64,000 bases of DNA from Bacillus marinisedimentorum (GCF_001644195.2 NZ_LWBL02000005.1:62001-126000); one strand, 5' to 3'; shown: positions 32,463 to 41,806, counted from the first letter of the stretch. Notes: generated by a model from the letters alone, not told the origin. Made by a program: numbers and translations.

Positions 32463-32726
32463 TTACTGCCGCCCCTTCAACGGGCCAACCTTTGTCCTCT
32501 TTCTTCTCCCTTTGTCAAAAATAACGGCCGCCAGGAAACCAACTAAACCGACCGCAATTGAATAAAGCGGAAAATTGAAATTTGCCAGTTTTATACTTAA
32601 AAAGATAAGAATAATAGAAACACTGAATGAAACGGCTCCCCCCAAAAATACGATAATGCCGATCTTGCTTAAAATCGGGAGAGCTTTAAATTCTTCCATG
32701 CTCTTTATTTCATAGGTTAGTTTCAA
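32463..32726 (-). CDS. Small two-helix membrane protein
   Basis: An 87-residue protein with helices IGIIVFLGGAVSFSVSIILIFL and LYSIAVGLVGFLAAVIF (each about 20 residues; shown in part) and a basic tail KGRRKRTKVGPLKGRQ. The start is TTG at 32726 with GGATGTG upstream. Before the IS21 insertion it lay about 65 bp downstream of the gene now starting at 35781, on the same strand, so the two probably formed an operon that the insertion has split. Function unknown. Confidence 0.5.
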   Translation of the reverse strand: MKLTYEIKSMEEFKALPILSKIGIIVFLGGAVSFSVSIILIFLSIKLANFNFPLYSIAVGLVGFLAAVIFDKGRRKRTKVGPLKGRQ

Positions 32727-32915
32727 TGTCGTTACACATCCTACAATGAAGTATATTCATACAAAAATAAACGAACTTCTATCTCACTTACCTTTTCCAT
32801 GTAAACGCTAGAATAAAGTTGACAGTTTTTGCTTGATTAGATTTTACACTTTTGCTCTATCAGCCTATTACTTTAGTAAAATAGTTGGTGACGTTATTTT
32901 ACTGGAGGTAGGATT

Positions 32916-34475
32916 TTGGAGGAGAAATTAGTGTTATATGTAAAGATTCAGGAATTACATAAACGGAAGTTTAAAGTAGCACAAATCGCTAAGGAGCTAA
33001 AGATCTCAAGACCAACTGTCTATAAATATTTAGAGATGACATTTGAAGAAGCAAAAGCTTATACTGAAGAGCCTCTTGGGAGGAAAAAGAAATTAGACCG
33101 CTACAAAGACTGGATACTTGCCTGGTTAGAGGAATACCCTCACTTGAGTGCTGCACAAATACATGATTGGCTTCTGGAGAGATACCCCGACCTTGTGGTC
33201 GGTGGAAGTACTGTGAGATCTTATGTAAAAGAAGTCAGGGAAGTCTACCAGATTGAGAAGAAGGTAATTGTTCGCCAATACGAAGCAGTTCCTGAACAAC
33301 CAATGGGGAAACAACTTCAGGTAGACTGGGGTGAAACAAAACAGAGGACTACTGACAAGAAAGAGATCAAGCTGTATTTCATTGCGTTTGTACTCGCTCA
33401 CTCCAGGCATAAGTATATGGAATGGCAGACACGTCCTTTTACCACAAGAGATGCAATCCGGTGTCATGAAAATGCATTTCAATTCTACGAAGGGCGCACA
33501 GAAGAAATCGTATACGATCAGGATCACTTAATCACAGTGAGTGAAAATGCAGGACAGCTGCTTTTAACAGCTGAGTTTCAAAGATATGTTAATGAACGTA
33601 AGTTTAAGGTTCATTTGTGCAGAAGAGCTGATCCGGAGTCTAAGGGTATGATTGAAAATGTAGTGAAGTACATAAAAGGCAACTTCGCAGACAGTCGAGT
33701 GTTCAGTGATATAGAGGACTGGAATCATCGGGCATTACAATGGCTACTGCGTACCGGGAACCATCAGGTTCATCAAACAACGAAAAAAAGACCAGCAGAA
33801 GTGTTTCTCCTCGAAAAGCAACACTTACAGCCAGTCTCTTCGTTACTTCCATTTGAAAGTACCCATACTCGAAGTATAACAAGAAGTGTAAGCAAGGACA
33901 ACACGATCCGGTATAAGTCAAATCGTTATTCCGTCCCACTTGGGACTTATCAAACAAACGCTGAGAATCTTGTTTTGATTGAGGTTACAGGTGAAGAACA
34001 ACAGACGCTCGTGATTCGAAAAGGAGCAGAGAGTGAAATCATTGCCGAACATGGTATCAGCTTAGAAAAAGGGAAACTCATTCAAAATCGCAATCATACC
34101 CGTAATCGCTCAAAAGGGATTGAAGAATTTAAACGACGGCTGATCTCCTTTTTTGAAGATCAGACACAGGCAGCTGCTTATCTTGATGAGATTAGCCAAA
34201 GATACCCAAGGTATCGTCGAGACCAGTTCGCGATCATTCATCAGGTCATCCAACAGTATCCAACGTTAGTTGATACCGTGTTGACCAAGTGTATGACAGA
34301 GAGGCTGTATAGTGCGAATGATTTTCGTGATATTGCACAGCACATTAATACATTGTGCCATGAGCCGGTAAAAGAGGTGAAATCCTTTTATACCAATCCA
34401 TCAAAACATTCTCATATTAAGTCCTCTACCCGTTCTATAAATGCTTATACCAGCATTTTAGGGGGTCGGCCATGA
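32916..34475 (+). CDS. istA: IS21-family transposase IstA
   Basis: A 519-residue transposase. The N-terminal HTH (KRKFKVAQIAKELKISRPT, then VYKYL) and a second HTH-like region precede the DDE/RNase H domain (QLQVDWGETKQ for the first Asp, VYDQDH for the second, and ADPESKGMIENVVKY containing the Glu). The C-terminal part has the core-domain segment RYKSNRYSVPLGTY. The start is TTG at 32916 with GGAGG 7 nt upstream. Its stop overlaps the istB start. Length and motif order are normal for the family. Confidence 0.93.
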   Translation: MEEKLVLYVKIQELHKRKFKVAQIAKELKISRPTVYKYLEMTFEEAKAYTEEPLGRKKKLDRYKDWILAWLEEYPHLSAAQIHDWLLERYPDLVVGGSTVRSYVKEVREVYQIEKKVIVRQYEAVPEQPMGKQLQVDWGETKQRTTDKKEIKLYFIAFVLAHSRHKYMEWQTRPFTTRDAIRCHENAFQFYEGRTEEIVYDQDHLITVSENAGQLLLTAEFQRYVNERKFKVHLCRRADPESKGMIENVVKYIKGNFADSRVFSDIEDWNHRALQWLLRTGNHQVHQTTKKRPAEVFLLEKQHLQPVSSLLPFESTHTRSITRSVSKDNTIRYKSNRYSVPLGTYQTNAENLVLIEVTGEEQQTLVIRKGAESEIIAEHGISLEKGKLIQNRNHTRNRSKGIEEFKRRLISFFEDQTQAAAYLDEISQRYPRYRRDQFAIIHQVIQQYPTLVDTVLTKCMTERLYSANDFRDIAQHINTLCHEPVKEVKSFYTNPSKHSHIKSSTRSINAYTSILGGRP

Positions 34476-35239
34476 TGTACAAGACCGTGAATGAATTACA
34501 AGATCAATTTCGTCAGTTACGTCTATCAGAAACTGCGGAGGAGCTCCCACAGCTTCTTCGCGAAGCTGAAAAAGCTTCATGGACCTACTTAGAATTCTTA
34601 GAATCTATTACGCGATATGAACTAGCAAAGCGTGAAGCAAAAAGCCTGGAAAAAAGGATGAAGTGGGCACGCTTCCCTTTCGTGAAATCCTTAGATGAGT
34701 TTGAACTGAAAGGTCAAAACGTTCTGACGGCACGCCAACTAACACAACTCAGAGAGTTAAGCTGGCTAGAGCAGCAGTTCAATTTAATTCTCTTAGGTCC
34801 ACCTGGCATTGGAAAAACGCACATCGCAGTTGGACTCGGACTCGAAGCCGTTTACAGAGGATTCAATGTCTATTTCGCTACAATGGGTGAGCTTGTACAG
34901 CTCTTAAAGACGGAAGAATATCTAAACAAATCAAAGGTACAACTGAAACGAATTAGAAATGCCGACCTTGTGATTATCGATGATTTGATGTATATGGCGA
35001 TGGATCAGCGAGAGGCAAATCTGTTTTTTCATTTGGTTAACCATTTATACGAACGAAGTTCGATCATCCTGACCTCCAATAAAAGTCCAGATGAATGGGG
35101 TAATTTGATTGGTGATCAAGGGATCACGACGGCGATTTTAGATCGTTTACTTCATCGTGTGGAAGTCATACATGGCGGAGAGAATGAGGAAAGCCATCGT
35201 ATGAAAAACCGGAAAAGCATATTTTCAGCAGAAGTGTAA
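34472..35239 (+). CDS. istB: IS21-family transposition helper ATPase IstB
   Basis: A 255-residue AAA+ ATPase related to DnaA/DnaC that activates IstA and selects target DNA. Walker A is LGPPGIGKTHIAVGLG, Walker B is LVIIDDLMYM, and sensor I is SIILTSNKSPDEW. An N-terminal helical domain (LQDQFRQLRLSETAEELPQL) is as in IstB proteins. It overlaps istA by four bases (ATGA), with AGGGGG upstream, giving the usual coupled expression. Confidence 0.93.
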   Translation: MMYKTVNELQDQFRQLRLSETAEELPQLLREAEKASWTYLEFLESITRYELAKREAKSLEKRMKWARFPFVKSLDEFELKGQNVLTARQLTQLRELSWLEQQFNLILLGPPGIGKTHIAVGLGLEAVYRGFNVYFATMGELVQLLKTEEYLNKSKVQLKRIRNADLVIIDDLMYMAMDQREANLFFHLVNHLYERSSIILTSNKSPDEWGNLIGDQGITTAILDRLLHRVEVIHGGENEESHRMKNRKSIFSAEV

Positions 35240-35781
35240 AAAGGAAATGAGCAAAAAGTGTAAAATTCGACTTGACGTCTACATTCCAGAGCCTTAAAGT
35301 CACCGCTGAATTTTTCATCAGGCCCTGAGCCGCCTCCTGCTAGTACACTGGAAGCCTTTAATACATTGCCTTCCCTGTCATAGAAGGTAAACACTTTTTT
35401 AATATCCTTGGAAGAGAAGGTGCCGTCTTCGTTAAAAATCGTATGGGTTAAGAATTTCCCGCTTTTGCTATCAAGGTCATGTTTTATATTAAATAAAAGG
35501 CTGTAATTGCCGCCGTTATTGCGAATACTTTCCAATAGCAGGACTGAACCATATTTCCCGCCTACTTCTTCCTTGATGACTTGCGTTTCCCCTTCTGAAA
35601 TATCCAGCCAGTTCTTATTCAATTTAAAACGTACTGTAAAGTTATCGCCAACTTCATGTACGTCAAATCCGTTTTCATCATAAATATCCCGCTGTAATTG
35701 TTCGGGCTGGACCGAGTTCACATAATAAAAGCCAAATGCTATTAAGAATATGATGATCGATATTTTGATTTTGGGTTTCAT
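35152..35781 (-). CDS. Membrane-anchored extracytoplasmic protein with C-terminus altered by IS21
   Basis: An uncharacterised exported protein with an N-terminal anchor (KIKISIIIFLIAFGFYYV) and a beta-rich domain (FTVRFKLNKNWLDIS, VFTFYDREGNVL). The ATG at 35781 follows GGGGGGATCGG. The reading frame enters the IS21 element right after FKALE, so the present product has a foreign tail of about 43 residues from inverted istB sequence. Removing the element and one TTCCA copy restores FKALEWKR and a stop. Only the last three codons were lost, so the protein may still work, although downstream expression is cut off. Confidence 0.65.
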   Translation of the reverse strand: MKPKIKISIIIFLIAFGFYYVNSVQPEQLQRDIYDENGFDVHEVGDNFTVRFKLNKNWLDISEGETQVIKEEVGGKYGSVLLLESIRNNGGNYSLLFNIKHDLDSKSGKFLTHTIFNEDGTFSSKDIKKVFTFYDREGNVLKASSVLAGGGSGPDEKFSGDFKALECRRQVEFYTFCSFPFYTSAENMLFRFFIRWLSSFSPPCMTSTR

Positions 35782-35972
35782 CCGATCCCCCCTGGCTATC
35801 ATTATACTGAAAACTGACTCGGGCATTAACCGCCTTTTTTATCGGGAGTATTTATGCCTCGCTGCATCCGGCATCCTATGTTACAATGCAGGATGCTTTT
35901 TCAAGTTGTCCCTACATATGAATAACATGTTAAACGAATAAGTTAGAAAATACACCAAAGGATGTGGTCACC

Positions 35973-37097
35973 ATGAAAAAAAGATTTTACCTGCTTTACA
36001 TAGTTTTAGCAGCTTTCATAATGGCCGCTTGTTCTAATACGGCTTCATCTTCCCAGGAGGATAAAGAAAAGCAGCCGGATCCAGGCCAGAAAGCGGAGGA
36101 GACAAAAAAGGATGAAAAGGACATGCCGGGGGAGAAAAATAAAGAAGATACCAGGACACCACCTCCTTATCAAGCGTTAAAGCCCTCAAATGAGGCAACG
36201 CCCTTAAAAGAAAAGCTTTCTGATAAGGAACTGAAGAATATGCCGACAGCAGAAGCATATGGAGGCGACAGCAAGAGATCGGTTCCTCCCGGACAGACCC
36301 TTGTAAACGGGGGCAAGGATGAAAGCGAAGGCCCTTTGAAAAATAACCGGATTGTTGCCTATTATGGCCACCCAAACTCTACGAAAATGGGAATTTTAGG
36401 TGAGATGGAGCCCGGGGACTTTATGAAAAAGTTAAAAGAACAGACGCAGGCCTATTCGGATGCTGATCCATCAAGACCTGCCATTCCGACGATTGAACTG
36501 ATAACGACAGTCGCCCAGCGGGAACCCGGCCCTGAAGGGAAATACTTCCGTATGACACCTGAAGCCGATATCGATGAATATGTAAAGCTTGCCAGGGAAC
36601 ACAACGCCCTGATCCTGCTGGATATCCAGCTCGGCAAGGATTCTGTCATGAATCAAGTCAAGCTGATTGAAAAATGGCTGAAGCTTCCTCATGTTCATCT
36701 AGCGATTGATACGGAATTCCATGTAGGGGAAGGAGAAGTCCCCGGTGAAGACCTTGGCCAGGTAGACGGTGCCGAAGTACAAAAAGCGGTAAACTATTTA
36801 TCAAATATCATTGAAGAAAATAATTTGCCTGATAAATTTGTGCTTGTACACCAATTTACAGATCATGTTCTTACGAATAAAGAGGCAATACAGCCGGCAG
36901 GTAATGTAGAAGTGGTATTAAATAATGATGGATGGGGAGCAGCCACTGATAAACAAGTGCTTTACCGAAAATTCGTCCGTAACGAAACCTCCCAATACGG
37001 CGGTTTTAAAATCTTTTACAAAAAGGATGAACCTGTTCTCGAACCGCTTGATGTAGTTAAACTTGATCCGAGCCCGGCTGTCGTTAATTATCAGTGA
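35973..37097 (+). CDS. Uncharacterised lipoprotein
   Basis: A 374-residue lipoprotein. Signal peptide and lipobox FIMAAC (Cys20) are followed by a charged, disordered linker rich in Lys, Glu and Pro to about residue 95. A globular domain begins RIVAYYGHPNSTKMG and includes IPTIELITTVAQREPG, LILLDIQLGKDS and VHLAIDTEFHVGEGE, a strand-helix alternation like a TIM barrel with acidic residues at strand ends, as in glycosidases. I cannot assign a family. The ATG at 35973 follows AAAGGATG; a terminator closes the gene. Confidence 0.65.
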   Translation: MKKRFYLLYIVLAAFIMAACSNTASSSQEDKEKQPDPGQKAEETKKDEKDMPGEKNKEDTRTPPPYQALKPSNEATPLKEKLSDKELKNMPTAEAYGGDSKRSVPPGQTLVNGGKDESEGPLKNNRIVAYYGHPNSTKMGILGEMEPGDFMKKLKEQTQAYSDADPSRPAIPTIELITTVAQREPGPEGKYFRMTPEADIDEYVKLAREHNALILLDIQLGKDSVMNQVKLIEKWLKLPHVHLAIDTEFHVGEGEVPGEDLGQVDGAEVQKAVNYLSNIIEENNLPDKFVLVHQFTDHVLTNKEAIQPAGNVEVVLNNDGWGAATDKQVLYRKFVRNETSQYGGFKIFYKKDEPVLEPLDVVKLDPSPAVVNYQ

Positions 37098-37105
37098 AGC
37101 AAAAA

Positions 37106-37145
37106 ACCTGTCCAGCGCAGGAAAGTGCCGGACAGGTGCTTTTTT
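37106..37145 (+). terminator. Rho-independent terminator
   Basis: ACCTGTCC and GGACAGGT pair, with AAAAAA before and GCTTTTTT after. It ends the lipoprotein gene and could work in both directions. Confidence 0.8.
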
Positions 37146-37316
37146 ATATAATGGCCGGGACAGCTGAAGCCAGCATCTCGCAATGCGTTCCCATAGAACC
37201 GCATGATATCGGACTAAAAAGATCTATCTGCTAAGCATTATACCCTTTCATCATTCAACCTTGATAAGATAAAAGCTGCGTTGTCATCGGACGTCATTGA
37301 TTCGCAGCAAGTCAAT

Positions 37317-37892
37317 TCAACTTCCAACTTTGCAATAACTCTTCAGCAACTTCTCTTTTGACATACAAAGATAACAGGGTTTCTTTTGCATTGCAGAGTG
37401 TTTGCCCATGGAATTCGACAGCAAATAAATAGGTATGGCGATAAAACGCTTAATACCTATATAAAAGGAGTTATGAAGGGTAAACATCTCAAATCCCAGC
37501 CGCTCCGTTCCTTTATTTAAAACGGTAATGCCGATTATACCTTTAATTTCAGTACTGCGGGGATGTGCTTCAATATAGTGGGCCAGATAGGGGAGGGCTT
37601 TTTCCACCTTCTTATAAAGAAACAGTGCTTTACGCACTTCTGATCGTTGGCCCCTCATCTCGTGAATGATCCGGATGTTATGAAGATGAATTTTAAGGAG
37701 GAGATCATTTTTCTTGATCAATGTGCCGTCAGTCAGCATTAAGTCTTTCCCTTTATACCTTGTAAGCCTGACTCTGAAGATTTGTTTTTCTTTTTCCTCG
37801 TTTTCTACATACTGGAGCCTTGTCAGTGCGTAATAAAAAGGGTCTAAAATAGTCCAAATGGAAATCATGCAAGTCCTAATCATGAATAACAC
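37317..37892 (-). CDS. ykoP: YkoP-like protein
   Basis: A 191-residue protein resembling B. subtilis YkoP. The start segment MISIWTILDPFYYALTRL-YV is typical, followed by a basic substrate-like domain (GTLIKKNDLLLKIHLHN, VEKALPYLAHYIEAHP). Similar domains are found fused to polysaccharide deacetylases. The start is GTG at 37892 with AAAGGAG 8 nt upstream. It is divergent from a YkoN-like glycosyltransferase gene, the same pairing as in B. subtilis, which suggests a joint role in envelope glycolipid or polymer synthesis. Function unproven. Confidence 0.65.
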   Translation of the reverse strand: MLFMIRTCMISIWTILDPFYYALTRLQYVENEEKEKQIFRVRLTRYKGKDLMLTDGTLIKKNDLLLKIHLHNIRIIHEMRGQRSEVRKALFLYKKVEKALPYLAHYIEAHPRSTEIKGIIGITVLNKGTERLGFEMFTLHNSFYIGIKRFIAIPIYLLSNSMGKHSAMQKKPCYLCMSKEKLLKSYCKVGS

Positions 37893-38032
37893 ATTTTTTG
37901 CTCCTTTACCTTTTATCTTTTTTAAGTTTTTACCGATCGGTGATTGTTCATAATAGCAATTTCAGCCAATTGAACAGGTATAATTCAGTCAGCCAGGTTT
38001 AACACTAAAAGAAAAAGATAAGGTGAAGGAAA

Positions 38033-39142
38033 ATGATTAAAGTGCTTTGTCTGCCGCTCCTGCAAATCCCTTCCGGACACCATCAGGCAGCAGACACAAT
38101 CATACATGCAGTTCTTGACATTTTTCCGTCCGCTTCATGTGAAAAGGCGGAAATTTTATCCTATCGATCTGAAATTCTCGAAAAGCTTATTTCCAGCACA
38201 TATCTGAAATGGATTGGATATTTTCCAGCAATGTACAGCTGGATTTACCGATTTTCAGTCTGCCGGAATACTTCCGGGCAGAAACATTTTAAACTATATG
38301 AACAATTATATTTACAGGCGATGAAAACTCTTATTGAAGAAAGGGATCCTGACCTCATCATTTGCACCCATGCCCTTCCGTCTTATCTTGTCAGCAAGCT
38401 GAAACGGTCCGGAAAGATCACCATACCGGCAGTCAATGCATACACGGATTTTTTTATCCATCAGCTTTGGGGGACAGGGTCGATTGATTACCACCTTGTC
38501 GGCCACCCGGCCATGAAGGAATTATTAAAACAACGATCAGTCGAGCCCGAACGGATTTTCATGACAGGGATCCCTTTTCATAAAGAAATCACAAAAAGGG
38601 CTGAACACCGAACGATCCGTGAGCCTTTTTCAATTTTCATTGCCGGTGGAAGCCTGGGTATTGGCCCTATTTTGTCTTTACTGGATAAAATCGGTGCCAA
38701 TCAGCATCTCCACTATACCGTTTTGTGCGGGAGGAATGCTGAACTTTACCGTCGAATAAAAAAACGGGATCATCCCCGGATTACTCCGCTTCCTTATATC
38801 GATTCAAGGGCAGAAATGAATATGCTTTATGATCAAGCTGACGCGATTATCACCAAGCCGGGAGGCGTCACAATAACGGAAAGCCTGGCAAAACGCCTGC
38901 CTGTTTTTATTTACCACTCACTGCCCGGTCAGGAAGAAATTAATTATATTGAACTTGAGAAACTCGGGGTCGTACACAGCCTTATGGAAAAACATAACCG
39001 AAAGCCCCTGGAACAGCAGCTTTTCAGCTATCTGACTAATAGCGATCTCATGGATCAATGGCGCAGGGCAATGGACGAATACCATAAAGAAAATTTCAAA
39101 GATGAACTTAATGAAACCCTTAAATCTATCATTTTCCCCTGA
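38033..39142 (+). CDS. ykoN: MGDG-synthase-like glycosyltransferase (YkoN-like)
   Basis: A 369-residue GT-B glycosyltransferase of the monogalactosyldiacylglycerol synthase/UgtP group. The N-terminal domain has PSGHHQAADTI (the GH motif of this group) and LIICTHALPSYL, and the C-terminal nucleotide-sugar domain has FIAGGSLGIGPI and AIITKPGGVTITESLA with the acidic ExLA-type end. Such enzymes sugar-modify diacylglycerol at the membrane. AAGGTGAAGG precedes the ATG. It is divergent from ykoP. Confidence 0.75.
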   Translation: MIKVLCLPLLQIPSGHHQAADTIIHAVLDIFPSASCEKAEILSYRSEILEKLISSTYLKWIGYFPAMYSWIYRFSVCRNTSGQKHFKLYEQLYLQAMKTLIEERDPDLIICTHALPSYLVSKLKRSGKITIPAVNAYTDFFIHQLWGTGSIDYHLVGHPAMKELLKQRSVEPERIFMTGIPFHKEITKRAEHRTIREPFSIFIAGGSLGIGPILSLLDKIGANQHLHYTVLCGRNAELYRRIKKRDHPRITPLPYIDSRAEMNMLYDQADAIITKPGGVTITESLAKRLPVFIYHSLPGQEEINYIELEKLGVVHSLMEKHNRKPLEQQLFSYLTNSDLMDQWRRAMDEYHKENFKDELNETLKSIIFP

Positions 39143-39270
39143 CATCCGACGTTGAATATTGGGCACGGCCCTGAAAAAGCCATAAAAAAACTCGCCGATT
39201 GGCGAGACATCAATATTGTTAAAGCCGGTCACGGCGTTGAAAAAGCTTCCTTGCTGATACCCCTTGACGC

Positions 39271-39300
39271 TAAAAAAGAACAGCTGGCTTCCAGCTGTTC
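39271..39300 (-). terminator. Rho-independent terminator
   Basis: GAACAGCTGG and CCAGCTGTTC are perfect 10-bp arms around a 3-nt loop; on the minus strand TTTTTT follows. It ends the small membrane protein gene at 39348-39551. A weaker hairpin CTCGCC/GGCGAG at about 39190 may serve ykoN. Confidence 0.8.
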
Positions 39301-39347
39301 CGAAAATGTTTAATATGACTGCGGGGCATGCCCTGGAAAGATACCGC

Positions 39348-39551
39348 TTACGATCCGCGGGTTTCCGGCTCTTTCTTCTCATGCTCCGTTTTTAACATGG
39401 CATACTTTTCTTCCTGTTTCGCAAGTTCCTTCTTTGATGCTCTTGAAATCAGCCACATCGCAAGCAATGCGCCCAAAAAGAAAAGGACAAGCGTGATCAC
39501 CGGCACCAGGTACGCTGTTTTATCATCAGGAAAATATAAAAACTCCATCAT
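39348..39551 (-). CDS. Small single-helix membrane protein
   Basis: A 67-residue protein with one helix (AYLVPVITLVLFFLGALLAM) and a charged cytoplasmic coiled tail (ASKKELAKQEEKYAMLKTE). AAGGAGTG precedes the ATG at 39551 or the next ATG at 39548. It is a single gene with its own terminator. Function unknown. Confidence 0.55.
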   Translation of the reverse strand: MMEFLYFPDDKTAYLVPVITLVLFFLGALLAMWLISRASKKELAKQEEKYAMLKTEHEKKEPETRGS

Positions 39552-39650
39552 ACCGCATCACTCCTTTCCCCTGCGTCCCATTAGCTGTCCTATATTATAC
39601 CAGAACAGATAGTTGTTTTCATTCTTGCAGTTTTCATCAAGGAAGAACAA

Positions 39651-39770
39651 ATGCCAAGGCGGTCGCTTAGCGGCATACGCATAAGCGGGGTACCCGCAGG
39701 GAGGTGCTCTTTCCTCCCGGAGGGGATCACCGCTTATGACGATAGCCGCTGGCGCCTGGAGCTGGACGAT
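39651..39770. repeat. GC-rich dispersed repeat with long dyad
   Basis: Nested inverted repeats: GGCGGTCGCTTAGCGGC with GCCGCTGGCGCC, CATAAGCGGGGTACCC with GGGATCACCGCTTATG, and GGGAGG with CCTCCC at the tip. It ends in CTGGAGCTGGACG. Elements of this kind (CGCTTAGCGGC...GCCGCTAGCGCC) are scattered in Bacillaceae genomes as I recall them. It is foldable and not coding, and lies between two minus-strand genes. Confidence 0.6.
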
Positions 39771-39818
39771 TCTGGCTTTTTATCCACAACATTTAAATTT
39801 TATACCTTCCTTAACAGT

Positions 39819-39852
39819 AAAAAAGGGCGCCGGAGGGGTGGGATCCGGCGCC
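39819..39852 (-). terminator. Terminator of the subtilase gene
   Basis: On the minus strand GGCGCCGGA and TCCGGCGCC pair and are followed by CTTTTTT. It lies about 40 bp after the protease stop. Confidence 0.85.
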
Positions 39853-39892
39853 TTGAAATATATGTTAAACAATGGGGGGGGTGTAAACAGAA

Positions 39893-41617
39893 TTACTGAT
39901 TGACAGTCTGGGTAAGGCTTGCAGCCCCTGCACTTACATCAAAGAAGTACTTTCCGGATCCGCTGTAGGAATAAACCTCAATGGTGTAAGTGCCGGCAGC
40001 TGAAGGCTTGAAGCTGACGGTTTCCTGTCGTTTCGTCCCTTCCGCTCTTGCAACGATATTACCGGAAGGATCATAAACATATAAATCGTAGTCAGGTGTG
40101 CTTGAGAACCAGCTCGAGCGCCAGTCCGGCATGATCATAGTGACAGCAAGCGGATGCGCTGTGTTCGTCACTTCCAGGTCAAACTGGTCATACGCTCGAG
40201 AGCCGCCCAGGCTTCCTGAACGCTTATGATGGGCAGGCGCACTGATATTAGTGCCTGTGAACCCTCCGGCGCTCTTAATTGATTCATATCCGTCAAGGCG
40301 GCCAAAACCGTAGTCAATGTCCTTTCCGGACGGTCCCCAATCCACGGAAGTGGCAGTTAGCTTGCTGAATACTTGCGATGGAGTCAAAGAAGGATTGGCA
40401 TCAAGCATCAACGCAACCGTACCGGCGGTAAATGGCGTTGCCATGCTTGTCCCGCTGTATGTCACGTAGCTTGCAGATGTGTTCGCCTGCGGTGCCGTTA
40501 TGTTATAACCGGGAGCGGCAATATCTGGCTTGATTCGGCCGTCTGCCGTATAGCCGCGGCTTGAGAAGTCGGCAAGGAAAAACCCGTTCTCACCAGGGTC
40601 GGCCATAGCGCCGACTGTCAGGGCCTTTTCGGCGGCTCCCGGGGCCCCGACAGTATACGTGCGCGGTCCGGAATTGCCCGCCGCGACTGCCACGACAAGG
40701 CCGGCATCAACTGCGGCATTTACCGCCGCCGAAGTAGAATCCGTTCCATCCGAACTGCCGGAACTGCCCAGACTGAGATTCAGGACTTCAATTCCGTAGG
40801 TGCTCTTATTTGCGACGGCCCAATCAACGCCGGCAGTTATGTCACTCATGCTGCCGCTCCCATTCGCATCAAGCACTTTGATTCCAACGAGGGCAGCCCC
40901 TGGAGCAACACCTTTATTGGTGCTGTTCGCCTCTCCTTCACCGGCTGCTATTCCGGCGACATGAGTACCGTGCCCCTGATCGTCATACGGCGTTGTCCTG
41001 CCATTCACATAATCCTTCCAGCCGATGACCTTGCCGTTGTCAAGATCACGGTGTCCTGCATCGATACCTGTATCGATTACCGCAACGACGATATCATCTT
41101 TTGAATAGGATAGGGGATTACCGTCCCGGTCACCATCCAGCCCGAAGTCTGTGCGGGCCTTTTCTGTGCCGGTCCAGTAGTTCGCAGTGCCATTGAACGC
41201 CTTCATTTCCACATCTTCTTCGATTTGCTTAATGAATGGCACGTTTTGAAGCTTTTGAATTTGTGCCCTGGTCATTGTTGCGGCAATTCCCTTTAGAGCA
41301 TGTGTGTATTCATGCTTCAGACTGTACTTTCCAACCCGTTTTTCGATTGCCTTTGATGCCTTGCCATTCATCCTGGTTGTATCAACCTGAATAATGACAG
41401 GGATTTTGTCTGACATTGCCGATTTTTCCATCCGTTTTTCAAGATTGTCGAACACTTTGTTCCCGTCCCGATCAGCCATCACTGCAGCAGGGGCGGGTTC
41501 ATTTTCATACGACTTGCCAGTGGTCGTTTTACCATCCTGTTCACCGCTTGCATACGACGGAGCAAGAAGCATCCCGGCAGCCACGCACAACGATAACACT
41601 TTACCGCTTGTTTGCAT
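39893..41617 (-). CDS. Secreted subtilisin-like serine protease
   Basis: A secreted S8 protease of about 574 residues. The order is a signal peptide (VLSLCVAAGMLLAPSYASG), an I9-type propeptide (IPVIIQVDTTR, HEYTHALKGIAATM), then the catalytic domain with Asp184 (AVIDTGID), His218 (GHGTHVAG), oxyanion Asn317 (AAGNSG) and Ser393 (SGTSMATP), numbered from the in-frame ATG at 41623. A C-terminal bacterial pre-peptidase-type beta domain follows (DYDLYVYDPSGNIVARAEG). The ATG at 41617 is best placed behind AAAGGGG. It lies beside a peptide-pheromone regulator, so density-dependent expression is plausible. Confidence 0.9.
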   Translation of the reverse strand: MQTSGKVLSLCVAAGMLLAPSYASGEQDGKTTTGKSYENEPAPAAVMADRDGNKVFDNLEKRMEKSAMSDKIPVIIQVDTTRMNGKASKAIEKRVGKYSLKHEYTHALKGIAATMTRAQIQKLQNVPFIKQIEEDVEMKAFNGTANYWTGTEKARTDFGLDGDRDGNPLSYSKDDIVVAVIDTGIDAGHRDLDNGKVIGWKDYVNGRTTPYDDQGHGTHVAGIAAGEGEANSTNKGVAPGAALVGIKVLDANGSGSMSDITAGVDWAVANKSTYGIEVLNLSLGSSGSSDGTDSTSAAVNAAVDAGLVVAVAAGNSGPRTYTVGAPGAAEKALTVGAMADPGENGFFLADFSSRGYTADGRIKPDIAAPGYNITAPQANTSASYVTYSGTSMATPFTAGTVALMLDANPSLTPSQVFSKLTATSVDWGPSGKDIDYGFGRLDGYESIKSAGGFTGTNISAPAHHKRSGSLGGSRAYDQFDLEVTNTAHPLAVTMIMPDWRSSWFSSTPDYDLYVYDPSGNIVARAEGTKRQETVSFKPSAAGTYTIEVYSYSGSGKYFFDVSAGAASLTQTVNQ

Positions 41618-41806
41618 CTCCATTCCCCTTTCAATTTTTTTGCAATGTCGGCTCTATGGTGAATGACCGTGAAATCCGTATCTCCCCGCCCTCCTCTCAA
41701 AAAGAACTTATATATAGATTTCTAGCAATCTCTTTTTTTTCCCATCGATTTTTTTCGATAAAATTCAAGGCTGAAAATTTTACATTGTTTGCATTGTGAT
41801 AACGAT

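Larger units (their letters stand above)
32800..35283 (+). mobile_element. IS21-family insertion sequence
   Basis: A complete element of 2484 bp. The ends are TGTAAACG (32800) and, on the other strand from 35283, TGTAGACG. Internal repeats near both ends have the form TTTTACACTTTT-TGCTC (32843 onward; 35246-35263 inverted), as multiple transposase sites are usual in IS21 elements. A 5-bp target duplication TTCCA is present at 32795-32799 and 35284-35288. istA and istB are both open. Intact genes, ends and duplication indicate a recent insertion that may still be active. Confidence 0.92.

Noticed and set aside
35867-35905. GCATCCT/AGGATGC hairpin with T-run as a terminator
   Set aside because: No plus-strand gene ends upstream of it; it may be incidental in the leader of the lipoprotein gene.
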